Assembly: GCA_030039095.1 (NCBI GenBank) | Contig: JASHQP010000138.1 | Span: forward strand, 1-20,037 | Direction: 5' to 3' | DNA: 20,037 bases | Source: Streptosporangiaceae bacterium | GTDB taxonomy: Bacteria > Actinomycetota > Actinomycetes > Streptosporangiales > Streptosporangiaceae | The notes under the pieces: model-generated | Told to the model about the DNA's origin: nothing | Databases searched by the model: none | What the model saw: the letters and a program-made list of their open reading frames with translations, nothing else | Program-made: the position numbers and the translations under genes | In this document: piece after piece, positions 1 to 6,850 of the stretch | Numbering within the stretch: the stretch's first letter is position 1 | How the letters are laid out: each line of letters starts with the position of its first letter

Positions 1-51
1 CCGTGGTCGGTCTAAACCGCCGAAGCTCCTCCGCGGCATGGGGGCGGGCGC

Positions 52-372
52 GACGCGGTCGAGTTAGTTCACAGCATCAGCGAACTCTTCGTCGGCCCGG
101 TCCTGGCCGTGGAGGACGTGGTCCGGCGGCAAAGTCTGCGCGGTGGCCAGCCGGGTCGAGGCCCGCGACTACGCCGACACCGCGCGAATGCTCGACCGGT
201 ACAGCCCCGGCGCATATGATCGGGTTCGCCCGCCGTCTGGAGCCGGCTACGGTCGAAGTAAGCCAGACTGCAAAGGCGGGTTCCAGGTCAGCGAGAGATC
301 GGCGGGCTGGAGTTCCGTCCGGTCCATGGCCAGCCTTCGTGAGCGCCAGGCGGGACTTTGGCTACCTCGCAA
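52..372 (+). pseudogene. AbiEii/AbiGii-type nucleotidyltransferase toxin remnant
   Basis: The forward strand encodes pieces that resemble the C-terminal half of AbiEii-family nucleotidyltransferase toxins, but in different reading frames. They are a helix ending in FVGPVLAVEDVV (about 75-125), then KVCAVASRVEARDYADTARM (about 130-195), then MIGFARRLEPA (about 215-250). The catalytic N-terminal part is not in the window. The frame switches show that no functional protein is made. In intact systems the protein transfers nucleotides to a target and pairs with an AbiEi-like antitoxin; no such partner is visible here. The family call is from remembered motif resemblance. Confidence 0.5.
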
Positions 373-471
373 GTACATATTTGCAGTCTTTCCACTTGAG
401 TGTCCGTTTTGATTCATTTGGGCTTGCCGCGCACATGACCTGGGAATACCTTTGAGTGAGGTTGTGTCAGA

Positions 472-483
472 CATAATTGCCCT
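472..483 (+). promoter_or_regulatory. Putative -10 box for a leaderless toxin-antitoxin transcript
   Basis: CATAAT at 472-477 ends six bases before the GTG at 484. That spacing would place the transcription start on the start codon itself, as in leaderless actinobacterial mRNAs. I see no convincing -35 box at 16-18 bases. The same spacing is found in front of vapB in this window. Confidence 0.4.
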
Positions 484-765
484 GTGGAGGAGGTCAGGTT
501 CAGCACTGCGGCGCGAAGGCATGGCGTGTCGGATGAGTCAGTGCTGTACGTGGCCGGGAGCTGCGAGCCTGAGGAGATACAGACCGACAGGGGGCCTGGC
601 TACTTCTACCTGGGGCGAGACGAGGGCGGGCAGGAGCTGGAGGTCATCATCGTGGACGTCACCGAGAACGGCGTTGACAGCTGGCTGGTGATCCACGCTA
701 TGCCGACGAGCCTCAACAAGGGCAAGACGGCGAAGAAGCTGAGGAAGCGGGGAGGGAGGAAATGA
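484..765 (+). CDS. BrnT-like toxin of a type II toxin-antitoxin pair
   Basis: A 93-residue protein starting at GTG. The N-terminus (RFSTAARRHGVSDE) resembles the start of BrnT-family RNase toxins (RelE-like fold), in which an alpha helix with RKHGV precedes the beta sheet. A central YLGRDEGGQELEVIIVDV stretch matches the expected beta hairpin, and the C-terminus is very basic (KGKTAKKLRKRGGRK). In the family the toxin cleaves RNA and is neutralised by a ribbon-helix-helix antitoxin encoded just downstream, which is the arrangement here: the stop codon overlaps the next start as ATGA. The gene is intact although its neighbours are decayed. The assignment rests on motif likeness and gene order; a divergent RelE/HigB-type toxin is the alternative. 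Confidence 0.65.
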   Translation: MEEVRFSTAARRHGVSDESVLYVAGSCEPEEIQTDRGPGYFYLGRDEGGQELEVIIVDVTENGVDSWLVIHAMPTSLNKGKTAKKLRKRGGRK

Positions 766-1112
766 ACGCCATGCCGACGCAGGGGCCTAGGCGCAAGCCG
801 CCGGCCATCAGCCGTAAAACCAAGATCGGTCCCGATGTTGACCTTGACCGAGCCGACGTGCGCCTGGCTGACGGCACGCGCCTGACTAATGGCGTTGCCG
901 AGGCCATCAATGCGCAGGTCCGCCGGAAGGCGGGCCGGCCGCCGCTATCCGGGGCGGCAAAGCGTTCTCCGCAGGTCTCCACGCGCATTCGGCATGATCA
1001 GATGAAGGAGCTTCAGAGCTACTCCAAGTCAGTCGGCAAGAGCGTTTCTTACATCCTCCGCGAGGCGCTGGATCAGTTCTTGAAGAACCACGGGTCCAAG
1101 GTGCGTCGTTAG
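762..1112 (+). CDS. BrnA-like ribbon-helix-helix antitoxin
   Basis: A 116-residue protein with an ATG that overlaps the toxin stop by four bases (ATGA). A GGAGGGAGG run inside the toxin end serves as ribosome binding site. Residues about 80-110 (QVSTRIRHDQMKELQSYSKS followed by VGKSVSYILREALDQFL) form a typical CopG/Arc ribbon-helix-helix: a short strand, a helix, a turn at GKS and a second helix. The N-terminal 75 residues are basic and probably unstructured; they would be the toxin-binding part. It should neutralise the upstream BrnT-like toxin and, by analogy with BrnA, repress the operon promoter. Translational coupling is expected from the overlap. Confidence 0.7.
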   Translation: MNAMPTQGPRRKPPAISRKTKIGPDVDLDRADVRLADGTRLTNGVAEAINAQVRRKAGRPPLSGAAKRSPQVSTRIRHDQMKELQSYSKSVGKSVSYILREALDQFLKNHGSKVRR

Positions 1113-1245
1113 CACCCGGCGGTCCGGAATCTCGGCCACTTCCACCGTTTCTCCCGTTCGAGCGGGTGAAGTACCTTTCAGTGCGTGCGTCACGCCAGGA
1201 ACCGATGGATGACCGTCGATGGCCGGTGGGTAGTGGATGCGCGAG

Positions 1246-1335
1246 CGTCGCGAGCATCTCACCGCCGACCTCTGGGTCTGGCTCCCACGATGTGGCCGAC
1301 AAGCTCGAAACGAACACGCCTGGGTATGGTTCCAT
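1246..1335 (-). pseudogene. Cupin-domain protein, N-terminal fragment
   Basis: From an ATG at 1335 the reverse strand reads about 30 residues (YPGVFVSSLSATSWEPDPEVGGEML) typical of the start of small actinobacterial cupin proteins. The cupin metal-binding histidines that should follow are absent; the frame continues as unrelated sequence. It is a short relic and not a functional gene. Confidence 0.4.
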
Positions 1336-1339
1336 CAGC

Positions 1340-1753
1340 GCAGAGTAACCCAGCACGAATCGCTGGACATCCGCTCGTAGCCGCGTATCAGAAGGACGCC
1401 TGATCGGTCACCGAGAGGCCGATGCTTGGCCGCTGCGCGGAATCACTCATTGCGTCAGACGTTTCCGTTACCACGCACTGCTGGTCTGCTCATGCTCATG
1501 GCTTGATCGCTCGCAAGTGCAGGAAGAGCGGAATGCGCTGCCACCGCCTGGCAGCGGGGGTCGCGGCGTCGCGCAGGACGCGTCCGACAAGCGCGCCTGC
1601 TCATGCGATCTCTCGCTCACGAAGAACCTCGCACCTGTTCGATGCGCGGGAACCGCTCCGGTCAAGTTAATCGGGATAAGCGCCTTGCCGGTCTTTCCAC
1701 GGACTACCAAATGTGACTAAAGGGATAGAAGGCCAGCGGGTCAACGAAGGGTC
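1340..1753. other. Stretch without recognisable gene
   Basis: No frame in this interval gives a family I recognise or a ribosome binding site with a credible start. It lies between the cupin relic and the left tRNA-derived repeat and is probably degraded mobile DNA. Confidence 0.5.
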
Positions 1754-1774
1754 GTGCCACTCAAAGTGCCACTC
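1754..1774 (+). repeat. Paired TGRCACTC octamers, left outer site
   Basis: Two copies of TGCCACTC separated by a short spacer, about 50 bases from the left tRNA-derived core. The same paired octamer recurs at 1973-1993, 16727-16747 and 16927-16945, always in the same orientation. The pairs flank both copies of the tRNA 3' sequence, so arm-type binding sites for the element's tyrosine integrase are the simplest reading. That role is inferred. Confidence 0.55.
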
Positions 1775-1785
1775 GCGGCAGGTGA

Positions 1786-1867
1786 GGTACTCGGTTCTAA
1801 GTTCGAAAAGTCGTCACAACCTGGAGCCCTCTTACGGAATCGAACCGTAGACCTTCTCCTTGCCATG
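1786..1867 (-). other. tRNA-Thr 3'-part duplicate (attachment-site remnant) with flank
   Basis: Positions 1821-1861 match the 3' half of the intact tRNA-Thr gene (16991-17031) at 40 of 41 bases. The match includes the encoded CCA, T arm and variable loop, and similarity runs on to 1867 in the anticodon loop. The remaining 5' half of the tRNA is missing. This is the pattern left when a tyrosine integrase inserts an element into a tRNA 3' end. The anticodon triplet here would read GGC instead of GGU, so the copy has started to drift. The flank 1786-1810 (GGTACTCGGTTCTAA and following) also matches 16956-16980, which one insertion does not explain. Confidence 0.8.
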
Positions 1868-1972
1868 AACCCCCGTCGAGTTTCGTCGCTGCAGAAAGGC
1901 GGCGCTGACCTCGAAGTACACGAGCGCACGCGAGCGCTCACTAGCTTGAGTTAGGCCCTCGCGAGCACGGTT

Positions 1973-1993
1973 TTGCCACTCAATCTGGCACTC
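1973..1993 (+). repeat. Paired TGRCACTC octamers, left inner site
   Basis: Two TGCCACTC/TGGCACTC octamers 12-13 bases apart, with AATC between them, about 110 bases inside the left core. The pair is nearly identical to that at 16727-16747 (TGACACTC twice, again with AATC between), so the two ends of the element carry the same motif. Likely integrase or excisionase binding sites; the role is inferred. Confidence 0.55.
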
Positions 1994-2066
1994 ACTTTGA
2001 TCTTGTTACACAACCAGCCAGTGGCCGACTCCTGATCCACACGGCACCCATTGCCTGACTCGCGTA

Positions 2067-2459
2067 TCAGATCTTGATGACCTGCACGTCGGGCATGGCG
2101 TCGTAGTCAGAATCCTGCGTCACGACCGGGACTTGATGGGCGATTGCCGTGGCCGCGATCCAGCTGTCGTTGACCGGCACCTTCCGGCCTTCCGCGCGAA
2201 GCCGCGACACCAGCAGCGCCCAGGCCTCCGAGACGGCCTCGTCCACGGTCAGCGCCTCGAGACGCTGAGCGAGCTGATATGTCGACAGCCTCCGGGATGC
2301 GGTCTCCGGGTCCTTGGCCTGCAAGACGCCGAGCCGCAGTTCCCCCAGCGTGATCGCCGAGATGCCCCACTCAAAGTCCGCGAACCTGCCGACATCGAAT
2401 CGCGCGGCCTCCAGGCCGATGAACACTGACGTGTCGGCCAGCGCTCGCTGGGCCCTCAC
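2067..2459 (-). CDS. vapC: VapC-type PIN-domain ribonuclease toxin
   Basis: About 130 residues, the usual VapC length. The four acidic PIN residues are in place: Asp9 in ADTSVFIG, Glu40 in TLGELRLG, Asp98 in NDSWIAA and Asp116 in TQDSDYD. These coordinate magnesium for cleavage of RNA (tRNA or rRNA in studied VapCs). I prefer the GTG at 2459, which overlaps the antitoxin stop as GTGA, to the adjacent in-frame GTG at 2462. It is the second gene of the vapB-vapC operon and translationally coupled to it. The frame and the active site are intact, unlike most genes around it, so selection for the pair is likely. Confidence 0.93.
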   Translation of the reverse strand: MRAQRALADTSVFIGLEAARFDVGRFADFEWGISAITLGELRLGVLQAKDPETASRRLSTYQLAQRLEALTVDEAVSEAWALLVSRLRAEGRKVPVNDSWIAATAIAHQVPVVTQDSDYDAMPDVQVIKI

Positions 2460-2710
2460 CACGGCAGATCGTCCGTCGTCTCAGTCAGGACCGCCCGCAG
2501 TTCGTCAGCCAGCCCAGTGGTATCAGGACCCAGCCGGGCGAGTTCATGACCGATCTCCGCGGCGGGCAGCCACTGCCGGCGCCGCGACAGCGGGATGATC
2601 TTTGCTACCGGGCGGTTGTCCTTCAGGACCTCGATCTCCTCGCCCGACTCCACGCGTCGCAGCACCTCGGCCGTGTGGTTGCGGAGATCACGTGCCGGGA
2701 TAGCGCCCAT
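2456..2710 (-). CDS. vapB: VapB antitoxin, Phd/YefM type
   Basis: An 84-residue protein. The first 50 residues (GAIPARDLRNHTAEVLRRVE, then EEIEVLKDNRPVAKIIP) are a classic Phd/YefM N-terminal domain that binds DNA as a dimer. The acidic C-terminus (AELRAVLTETTDDLPW region) is the part expected to wrap around VapC. The ATG at 2710 has no Shine-Dalgarno sequence, but a -10 box sits six bases upstream, so the mRNA is probably leaderless. Autoregulation with VapC through the GTAGC/GCTAC repeats upstream is likely. Confidence 0.9.
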   Translation of the reverse strand: MGAIPARDLRNHTAEVLRRVESGEEIEVLKDNRPVAKIIPLSRRRQWLPAAEIGHELARLGPDTTGLADELRAVLTETTDDLPW

Positions 2711-2716
2711 AAAACG

Positions 2717-2746
2717 AGTGTAGCCGTATAGCTACGCACGTAGCAA
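2717..2746 (-). promoter_or_regulatory. vapBC promoter and probable operator
   Basis: On the reverse strand, TTGCTA (2741-2746) and TACACT (2717-2722) are separated by 18 bases and stand as -35 and -10 boxes. The -10 ends six bases before the ATG, which predicts a leaderless transcript. The spacer holds repeated GTAGC and GCTAC half-sites (for example GTAGC-CGTATA-GCTAC at 2720-2735), the sort of inverted repeat that a Phd/VapB dimer binds for autorepression. Confidence 0.6.
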
Positions 2747-2847
2747 GTGGCCAGCCTGACAGGCCAGGCCGTGCTGCACCGGCCGGCTGGCGTCCTCTGG
2801 GTACCGTCAGCTCAGTCGTGTCAGAGACCGGGCACGATCTTGCGCAG

Positions 2848-3177
2848 TCATCGCAACATCGCCCACCCGTGGGCGAGCTGGTCACGCCAGGGAAGGTCCG
2901 GGCCGGCCGCCGATGGGCGGCGACGTCCGGTCGGTGGTGCTGAGGCTGGCACGGGAGATTGAAACGCAGGGCCAGCGGAACCTGTCCACCCGGCGCGAGA
3001 GCCGGGCCGGGAGCCGTACCCAGGCGCTGAGATCAGCAGCCGGACGCAGCCACCGCCGGATAACTCGAGATCACGAACATCGAGGCTAGAGCGCGGGATC
3101 GACGGGGTCGGCGACTCAGCATCGACCTCGCTCGCCACCGTCGACGCCACAGATGATGCCTTCGACTCGTTTGGCAT
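2848..3177 (-). CDS. Small unknown protein with strong ribosome binding site; RiPP-leader-like N-terminus
   Basis: The ATG at 3177 is preceded by AAAGGAGA (3186-3193) at ideal distance, one of the best ribosome binding sites in the window. The first 45 residues are Ser/Ala/acid rich and end in SSLDVRDLELSGGGC. That end loosely resembles the FxLD leader and Cys/Ser-Thr core of actinobacterial lanthipeptide precursors, although the Phe is replaced. After the GGGC the frame runs on for about 65 Pro/Ala/Gly-rich residues that look like read-through of unselected DNA, so the true end may be lost by frameshift. No lanthipeptide modification enzyme is nearby. The start signal is solid; the function is not known. 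Confidence 0.4.
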   Translation of the reverse strand: MPNESKASSVASTVASEVDAESPTPSIPRSSLDVRDLELSGGGCVRLLISAPGYGSRPGSRAGWTGSAGPAFQSPVPASAPPTGRRRPSAAGPDLPWRDQLAHGWAMLR

Positions 3178-3274
3178 GGGACGGCTCTCCTTTCGATTGG
3201 GTGTGGCTCTCGCGCCGATCGACAGCAGGACGAGGCTGACTGGCTGGGTGTGAGTGCCGAGAACCTCGTCCATG

Positions 3275-3475
3275 TCATGCGACCAGCCGGTATTCGGTGA
3301 TCATGCCACCGACACGAGGGTGCCTTCGGACACGGTGCTGCTCAAGTTGGACAGGTTCGGGTAGCGGTTTCAGCGGCGCCGCGGAGTCCAGCGACCGGTG
3401 AGGCCGGTGCTGATTGTGGTGGGTCTCGTACTGGCGCAGGATCCGTCGCAGATGGGCAAGTTCAGCACCCCCGTG
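3275..3475 (-). pseudogene. Integrase-core (rve) transposase, C-terminal fragment
   Basis: The frame encodes HLRRILRQYETHHNQHRPHR and then a Pro/Leu-rich tail ending GGMITEYRLVA, the conserved C-terminus of DDE integrase-core transposases common in Streptomyces. The catalytic Asp residues upstream are missing; the fragment joins directly to a MocR-like fragment at about 3475. It is a relic of an insertion that was later cut down. Confidence 0.8.
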
Positions 3476-3663
3476 TAGCACGGATCTTCGACCGCAACCC
3501 GATCATTGGCGAGCAGATGAGCGCCCAGGAACCGATCGATATCGTCCATGGCGCCGCTGAACATCGACCGGGGCGACCTGTCCCTGGTCTGGGTCGCCTG
3601 GCCGAGGAGCTGGCCGACACGAAAGTGCCGGCCGCCGCGGCGCACGTGTAGCCAGGTCCGGCC
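3450..3663 (-). pseudogene. MocR-type GntR/aminotransferase regulator fragment
   Basis: About 35 residues (SGAMDDIDRFLGAHLLANDR, then VAVEDPCYTGVLNL) match the start of the PLP-binding aminotransferase-like domain of MocR/PdxR regulators, where SGA...D.ER.L..HL.PGDRVAVEDP.Y.G is conserved. The N-terminal winged helix and the rest of the PLP domain are absent. The fragment is truncated by the transposase relic. Confidence 0.65.
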
Positions 3664-3719
3664 TCGGCCAGCGGGTGACGGCTGCGCCACCGCGCCGCCG
3701 ACACCCACCCGCCCGCTGC

Positions 3720-4163
3720 TCAGTGCGCGCCCGCCGTGATCTCGTAGGCGAGCTCCCCGCCCACCCAGGTCTCGGCGACCTGCACCTGGTCGATCTCCTC
3801 CGGCGGCACGGTGAACACATCTCGGTCGAGCACGGCGAAGCTGGCTGTGGACGATCACAGAATTCCCCAGGGTTGAGCGGATAGCGATCACGTAATTGCT
3901 CACCCCGATCACGTAATTGCCCATGGGCATGACGTGTGCGTGTCGGGGTGGACCTGGCCATCGGGCAGGAGCAGCAGGCCGGGAATGACGGTGCGCCCGC
4001 CGAGGTCGACGGAATTCTCGCCGAGTACCTCCGGTTCGTCGCCGACCCAGACAACGCGGTCGCCGCGGACCCGGAAGGCGGAGGCGAAGTCGTCCTCGCC
4101 GTTCCCGGTGAAGACCTTGCCGTTGGTGAACAGGCGACCGACCTCCGGATCACCGGCCGTCAT
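3720..4163 (-). pseudogene. YtcJ-like amidohydrolase with large internal deletion
   Basis: The N-terminus from an ATG at 4163 (LFTNGKVFTGNGEDDFASAF, then GDRVVWVGDE and GGRTVIPGL) is the beta-sandwich start of YtcJ-type amidohydrolases. The C-terminus, ending at 3720 (FAVLDRDVFTVPPEEI, VAETWVGGELAYE), is the matching tail. Usual family length is over 500 residues, so more than 1 kb, including the metal-binding barrel, has been lost. The junction holds three copies of a 15-base repeat (3852-3920). The enzyme would have hydrolysed an amide or cyclic substrate; this copy cannot. Confidence 0.75.
3852..3920 (+). repeat. Three direct copies of CGATCACGTAATTGC
   Basis: Exact copies lie at 3885-3899 and 3906-3920 (21-base period, two helical turns) and a 12-of-15 copy at 3852-3866. 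They fill the deletion junction of the amidohydrolase pseudogene. The period suggests a protein-binding array or the end of a lost mobile element. Confidence 0.6.
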
Positions 4164-4247
4164 GCGCGAAACCCTGCAGACATGGACTGCCCCTTCTTTC
4201 ATTCGGGCCGATGGCGCCAGGCACCGTACTGCGCCGCTGTCCCGCGG

Positions 4248-4352
4248 TCAGATCGGCACGTAATCGTAGTCGTAGCCGAAATAGCGCGGCCCGACCAGCT
4301 CCAGCCCGGCCTCGGTGCGCCAGCGCGGATCGCACGGAGCCGCCAGGATGGA
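4248..4352 (-). pseudogene. C-terminal tail of an unrecognised gene
   Basis: The frame ending at a stop at 4248 reads DPRWRTEAGLELVGPRYFGY and then DYDYVPI with strong G/C third positions, which looks like a genuine protein C-terminus. No start codon is found before it runs back into the serine hydrolase stop at 4377. I do not recognise the family. It may be the end of a gene deleted between the serine hydrolase and the amidohydrolase. Confidence 0.35.
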
Positions 4353-4376
4353 TGTGGCCGACCGTCGCCGGGGACG

Positions 4377-6209
4377 TTATGGCTGCACGAAGAGATCCAC
4401 CTGGTGCAGCAGCGGGGCGGCGGGGTCGATGCTGATCGCCAGCACGAGCCGACCGGTCTCGCCATCGATCTCGGTGGTGGCGGCGGTCTCCCCGTTCCCG
4501 GCCCGCAGCGCGCCCAGCCGGCAGCGGCCTGCCCAGGCGGCAGCCATCCGGAACTGCCGGACCAGCCTCTCGCTGTCCAGCGAGCCGACTATCGGCAAGG
4601 ACGGCGGCCAGCCCGCGATATCCCCGTTCAGCAGCGAAAGCAGGGATCCGAGCGCGTCTGCCAGCGGCGATCCCGGGGCCGGCGGGACCGCGACGGCCAG
4701 CGCTTGCACCCGCGGGCTGCGCTCCGGGCTGAGCCGGATCTCTGCGGCCGCCACGCCGCGCTCGCCCACCAGCCACCAGCGGCAGTGCGCGGGCGACTCG
4801 AACTCTGGCGGCCGCTCCGGGTGCTCAGCGAACTCGCCGATCCGCTCCCGCAGCAGCTCGATGGCATGCCTGCGCTCCGGCAACGGCTGGTCCCGATCGA
4901 CGTTCGGGGTGAATAGGCGCGCGGCTGCAATGTCATCCCAGGATCGCAGCAGCCCCATGATCTCCCGCTGTGCCTGCCGCGTCTGCGGCCAGGGCCCGCC
5001 AGGCGCCGGTGCCGGCCCGGCGACCTTCCCTGCCATGCCAGGCACGGCCGCAGCGGGGTGCTGCCGCATCAGGGCAATCAGCATCTGCGCGGCGAGCCCG
5101 GGTGCGCCGGCGTAGGTGCTGTTCGCGAGCACGATCACGCCCAGCCCAGTGGCGGGGTGCCAGCGCATGTTGCTACCGAACCCGGGATAACCGCCGGTGT
5201 GCTGGACGATCCGGCCCCAGGCCGGGTGCTCCTCCACGAACAGGCCGAGCCCGTAGCTCGCCGGCCCGGTAATGCCCGGGTCGCCCGGGAACCTGACCAG
5301 CAGGCCCGACCCCAGCGACACCTGCGGCAGCTGCATTTCTCGCCGGGTCGCCTGCCGCAGCGCATGCTGCCCCGAATCGCCTGCCCCGGCTCCGCTGTGC
5401 CCGCCCTCGGTGCCGCCGAGCCCGGAGCCGTCCTCTCCGGTCCCCGGCGGGAACGCGGCCCCAAACCCGCTCACCCAGCGGGCCAGATCCGTCACGCAGC
5501 TGAAGATCCCGCCCATCGGGGCGAACGCGCCGCACGGGTCCGGCTGCAGCTGGTCCCACCGGTCCCCGCTGCGCTGGTACCCGCGGGCCAGCCGGCCTGC
5601 CGGGAATCCGGACGCCTCGAACCCGGTGCTGGTCATGCCGAGCGGGCGGAGCAGCCGCTCGGTGACCAATTCCGGGTAGGAGCGGCCCGAGACCGTGGCG
5701 ATGACCAGGCCGAGGATGGCATAGCTCAGGTTCGAATACTCGAACCGGGTGCCCGGTGCCCAGGCGAACCGCAGCCCGCCACTTCCCAGTAGAGCCGTGA
5801 ACTCCGCCAGCGGCAGTCCCTGCTGCCGGTCCCCCCACGGGTCATCGGTCGGGAAACCCGCCGTCATCGTGAGCAGGTTGCGGATCGTGACCGGCGGCGA
5901 GTCGGCGGTCGCCGGCGGCAGGCCGGCCAGTTCCGGGACATACGCCACGGCCGGGTCGTCCAGCCCCAGCGCGCCGTCGTCACGCAACGCCAGGATCGCC
6001 GCGGCGGTGAAGCTCTTAGTCATTGACGCGATCCGGAACACCGTCGCCGCGTCCGGGCTAGGGCCGCCCAGCCAGCGCTCCCCCAGCCCCCCCTCGTGCA
6101 CCAGCCGACCATTGGCGACGACCCCGTACGCCAGGCCCGGCTGCCCGCCCTGACGCTGGAATTCCGCGGCCAGCGCGTCTACCGCCGAGAACCGATACTG
6201 ATCAGGCAA
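4377..6209 (-). CDS. Serine hydrolase, beta-lactamase (class C / esterase) family
   Basis: About 610 residues. The beta-lactamase fold carries the nucleophile motif SMTK (Ser about 62, Lys about 65), the Tyr motif in EYSNLSY (about 157) and HTGGYPGF (about 355) in place of KTG, as in esterase and peptidase members of the class C family. A further C-terminal domain of about 200 residues with repeated beta-strand patterns follows, as in many actinobacterial D-aminopeptidase-like proteins. I see no signal peptide, so a cytoplasmic enzyme is likely. The frame opens at an ATG at 6293, but that overlaps a proline iminopeptidase relic and has no ribosome site. A TTG at 6209 has GGGAG five bases upstream and is preferred. 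It is the only intact gene in a minus-strand cluster of relics. Confidence 0.85.
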   Translation of the reverse strand: MPDQYRFSAVDALAAEFQRQGGQPGLAYGVVANGRLVHEGGLGERWLGGPSPDAATVFRIASMTKSFTAAAILALRDDGALGLDDPAVAYVPELAGLPPATADSPPVTIRNLLTMTAGFPTDDPWGDRQQGLPLAEFTALLGSGGLRFAWAPGTRFEYSNLSYAILGLVIATVSGRSYPELVTERLLRPLGMTSTGFEASGFPAGRLARGYQRSGDRWDQLQPDPCGAFAPMGGIFSCVTDLARWVSGFGAAFPPGTGEDGSGLGGTEGGHSGAGAGDSGQHALRQATRREMQLPQVSLGSGLLVRFPGDPGITGPASYGLGLFVEEHPAWGRIVQHTGGYPGFGSNMRWHPATGLGVIVLANSTYAGAPGLAAQMLIALMRQHPAAAVPGMAGKVAGPAPAPGGPWPQTRQAQREIMGLLRSWDDIAAARLFTPNVDRDQPLPERRHAIELLRERIGEFAEHPERPPEFESPAHCRWWLVGERGVAAAEIRLSPERSPRVQALAVAVPPAPGSPLADALGSLLSLLNGDIAGWPPSLPIVGSLDSERLVRQFRMAAAWAGRCRLGALRAGNGETAATTEIDGETGRLVLAISIDPAAPLLHQVDLFVQP

Positions 6210-6247
6210 CAAGTCTCCCGTGGTCCGCAGCTCACAAAGCTGCCAGG

Positions 6248-6349
6248 CTAGCGCAGCCCGCTTGCCGCAGGAACGGGCAAACCAGACGGACATTCAGCGC
6301 CGACGATCTCGTACCAGACCCGTCCGCCCGGGACGTCGATCCAACTCAT
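6248..6349 (-). pseudogene. Proline iminopeptidase, N-terminal fragment
   Basis: From an ATG at 6349 the reverse strand reads MSWIDVPGGRVWYEIVGAE, the usual start of actinobacterial proline iminopeptidase-like alpha/beta hydrolases, and stops after 33 residues. The catalytic domain is missing. The break runs into the upstream region of the serine hydrolase, so a deletion joined the two. Confidence 0.6.
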
Positions 6350-6735
6350 GTGGCCACCCCCGGCTCGTCGCCTGCGACCGGCTCAGCCGCCCAAGCCAAA
6401 CGATTACGCCATCCGCCAAGAAACATGGCCTGACCAGGCCGGGCGCTAGCATCACAAGCCTCAGCAGGCTCGCGCCGGCCCCTCCAGCAGCATTCTGCCC
6501 CCAAAATGATCTTCACATCCTGGTCACGCGACTGAGAATTGAGTGTGGTCACCCTGAACTAGCCCCGGCGTGGACGGTCGATCGGCTCACCGCAACGAAG
6601 GCTGCGTCACCAGCCGCATGGCGAAACCAATACATGGGGCTGCCCGCTGGGGCCTTTGCCGCGGCCTTTGGGTAATGACGACGACGTCTCATGTCCCGTC
6701 AGCGGGCAGGACAGCCTTTATCGTGCGAAAGCGTT
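6350..6735. other. Stretch without recognisable gene
   Basis: Both strands were read; short open frames are present but none shows a known family, a credible start, or a coherent third-position bias. Probably eroded DNA between the hydrolase cluster and the LuxR relic. Confidence 0.5.
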
Positions 6736-6810
6736 TCAGGCGACAGCTGCCAGTTCCATACGCGAGGTGATGTCAAGCTTGGAGAAGATCCGGTACAGGC
6801 ACGGTGGCTG
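6736..6810 (-). pseudogene. LuxR-type HTH regulator, C-terminal relic
   Basis: About 24 residues ending in YRIFSKLDITSRMELAAVA then stop. This matches the last helices of a GerE/LuxR DNA-binding domain (pattern ..I..KLDI.SR.EL). Nothing upstream continues the domain. Confidence 0.5.
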
Positions 6811-6850
6811 ATTTCTAAGATCCCAGGTCCCATCGATGCAAGGAGCGATC

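Noticed and set aside
1468..1710. Possible tyrosine-integrase remnant (VVRGKTGKALIPINL) beside the left core
   Set aside because: The likeness to the integrase GKGxKxRxVPL region is too weak, and no catalytic Arg/His/Tyr context follows.
3936..4916. Long forward open frame of 326 residues
   Set aside because: It is the opposite-strand shadow of the amidohydrolase fragment and serine hydrolase, with Arg/Pro/Gly-rich low-information protein and no ribosome site.
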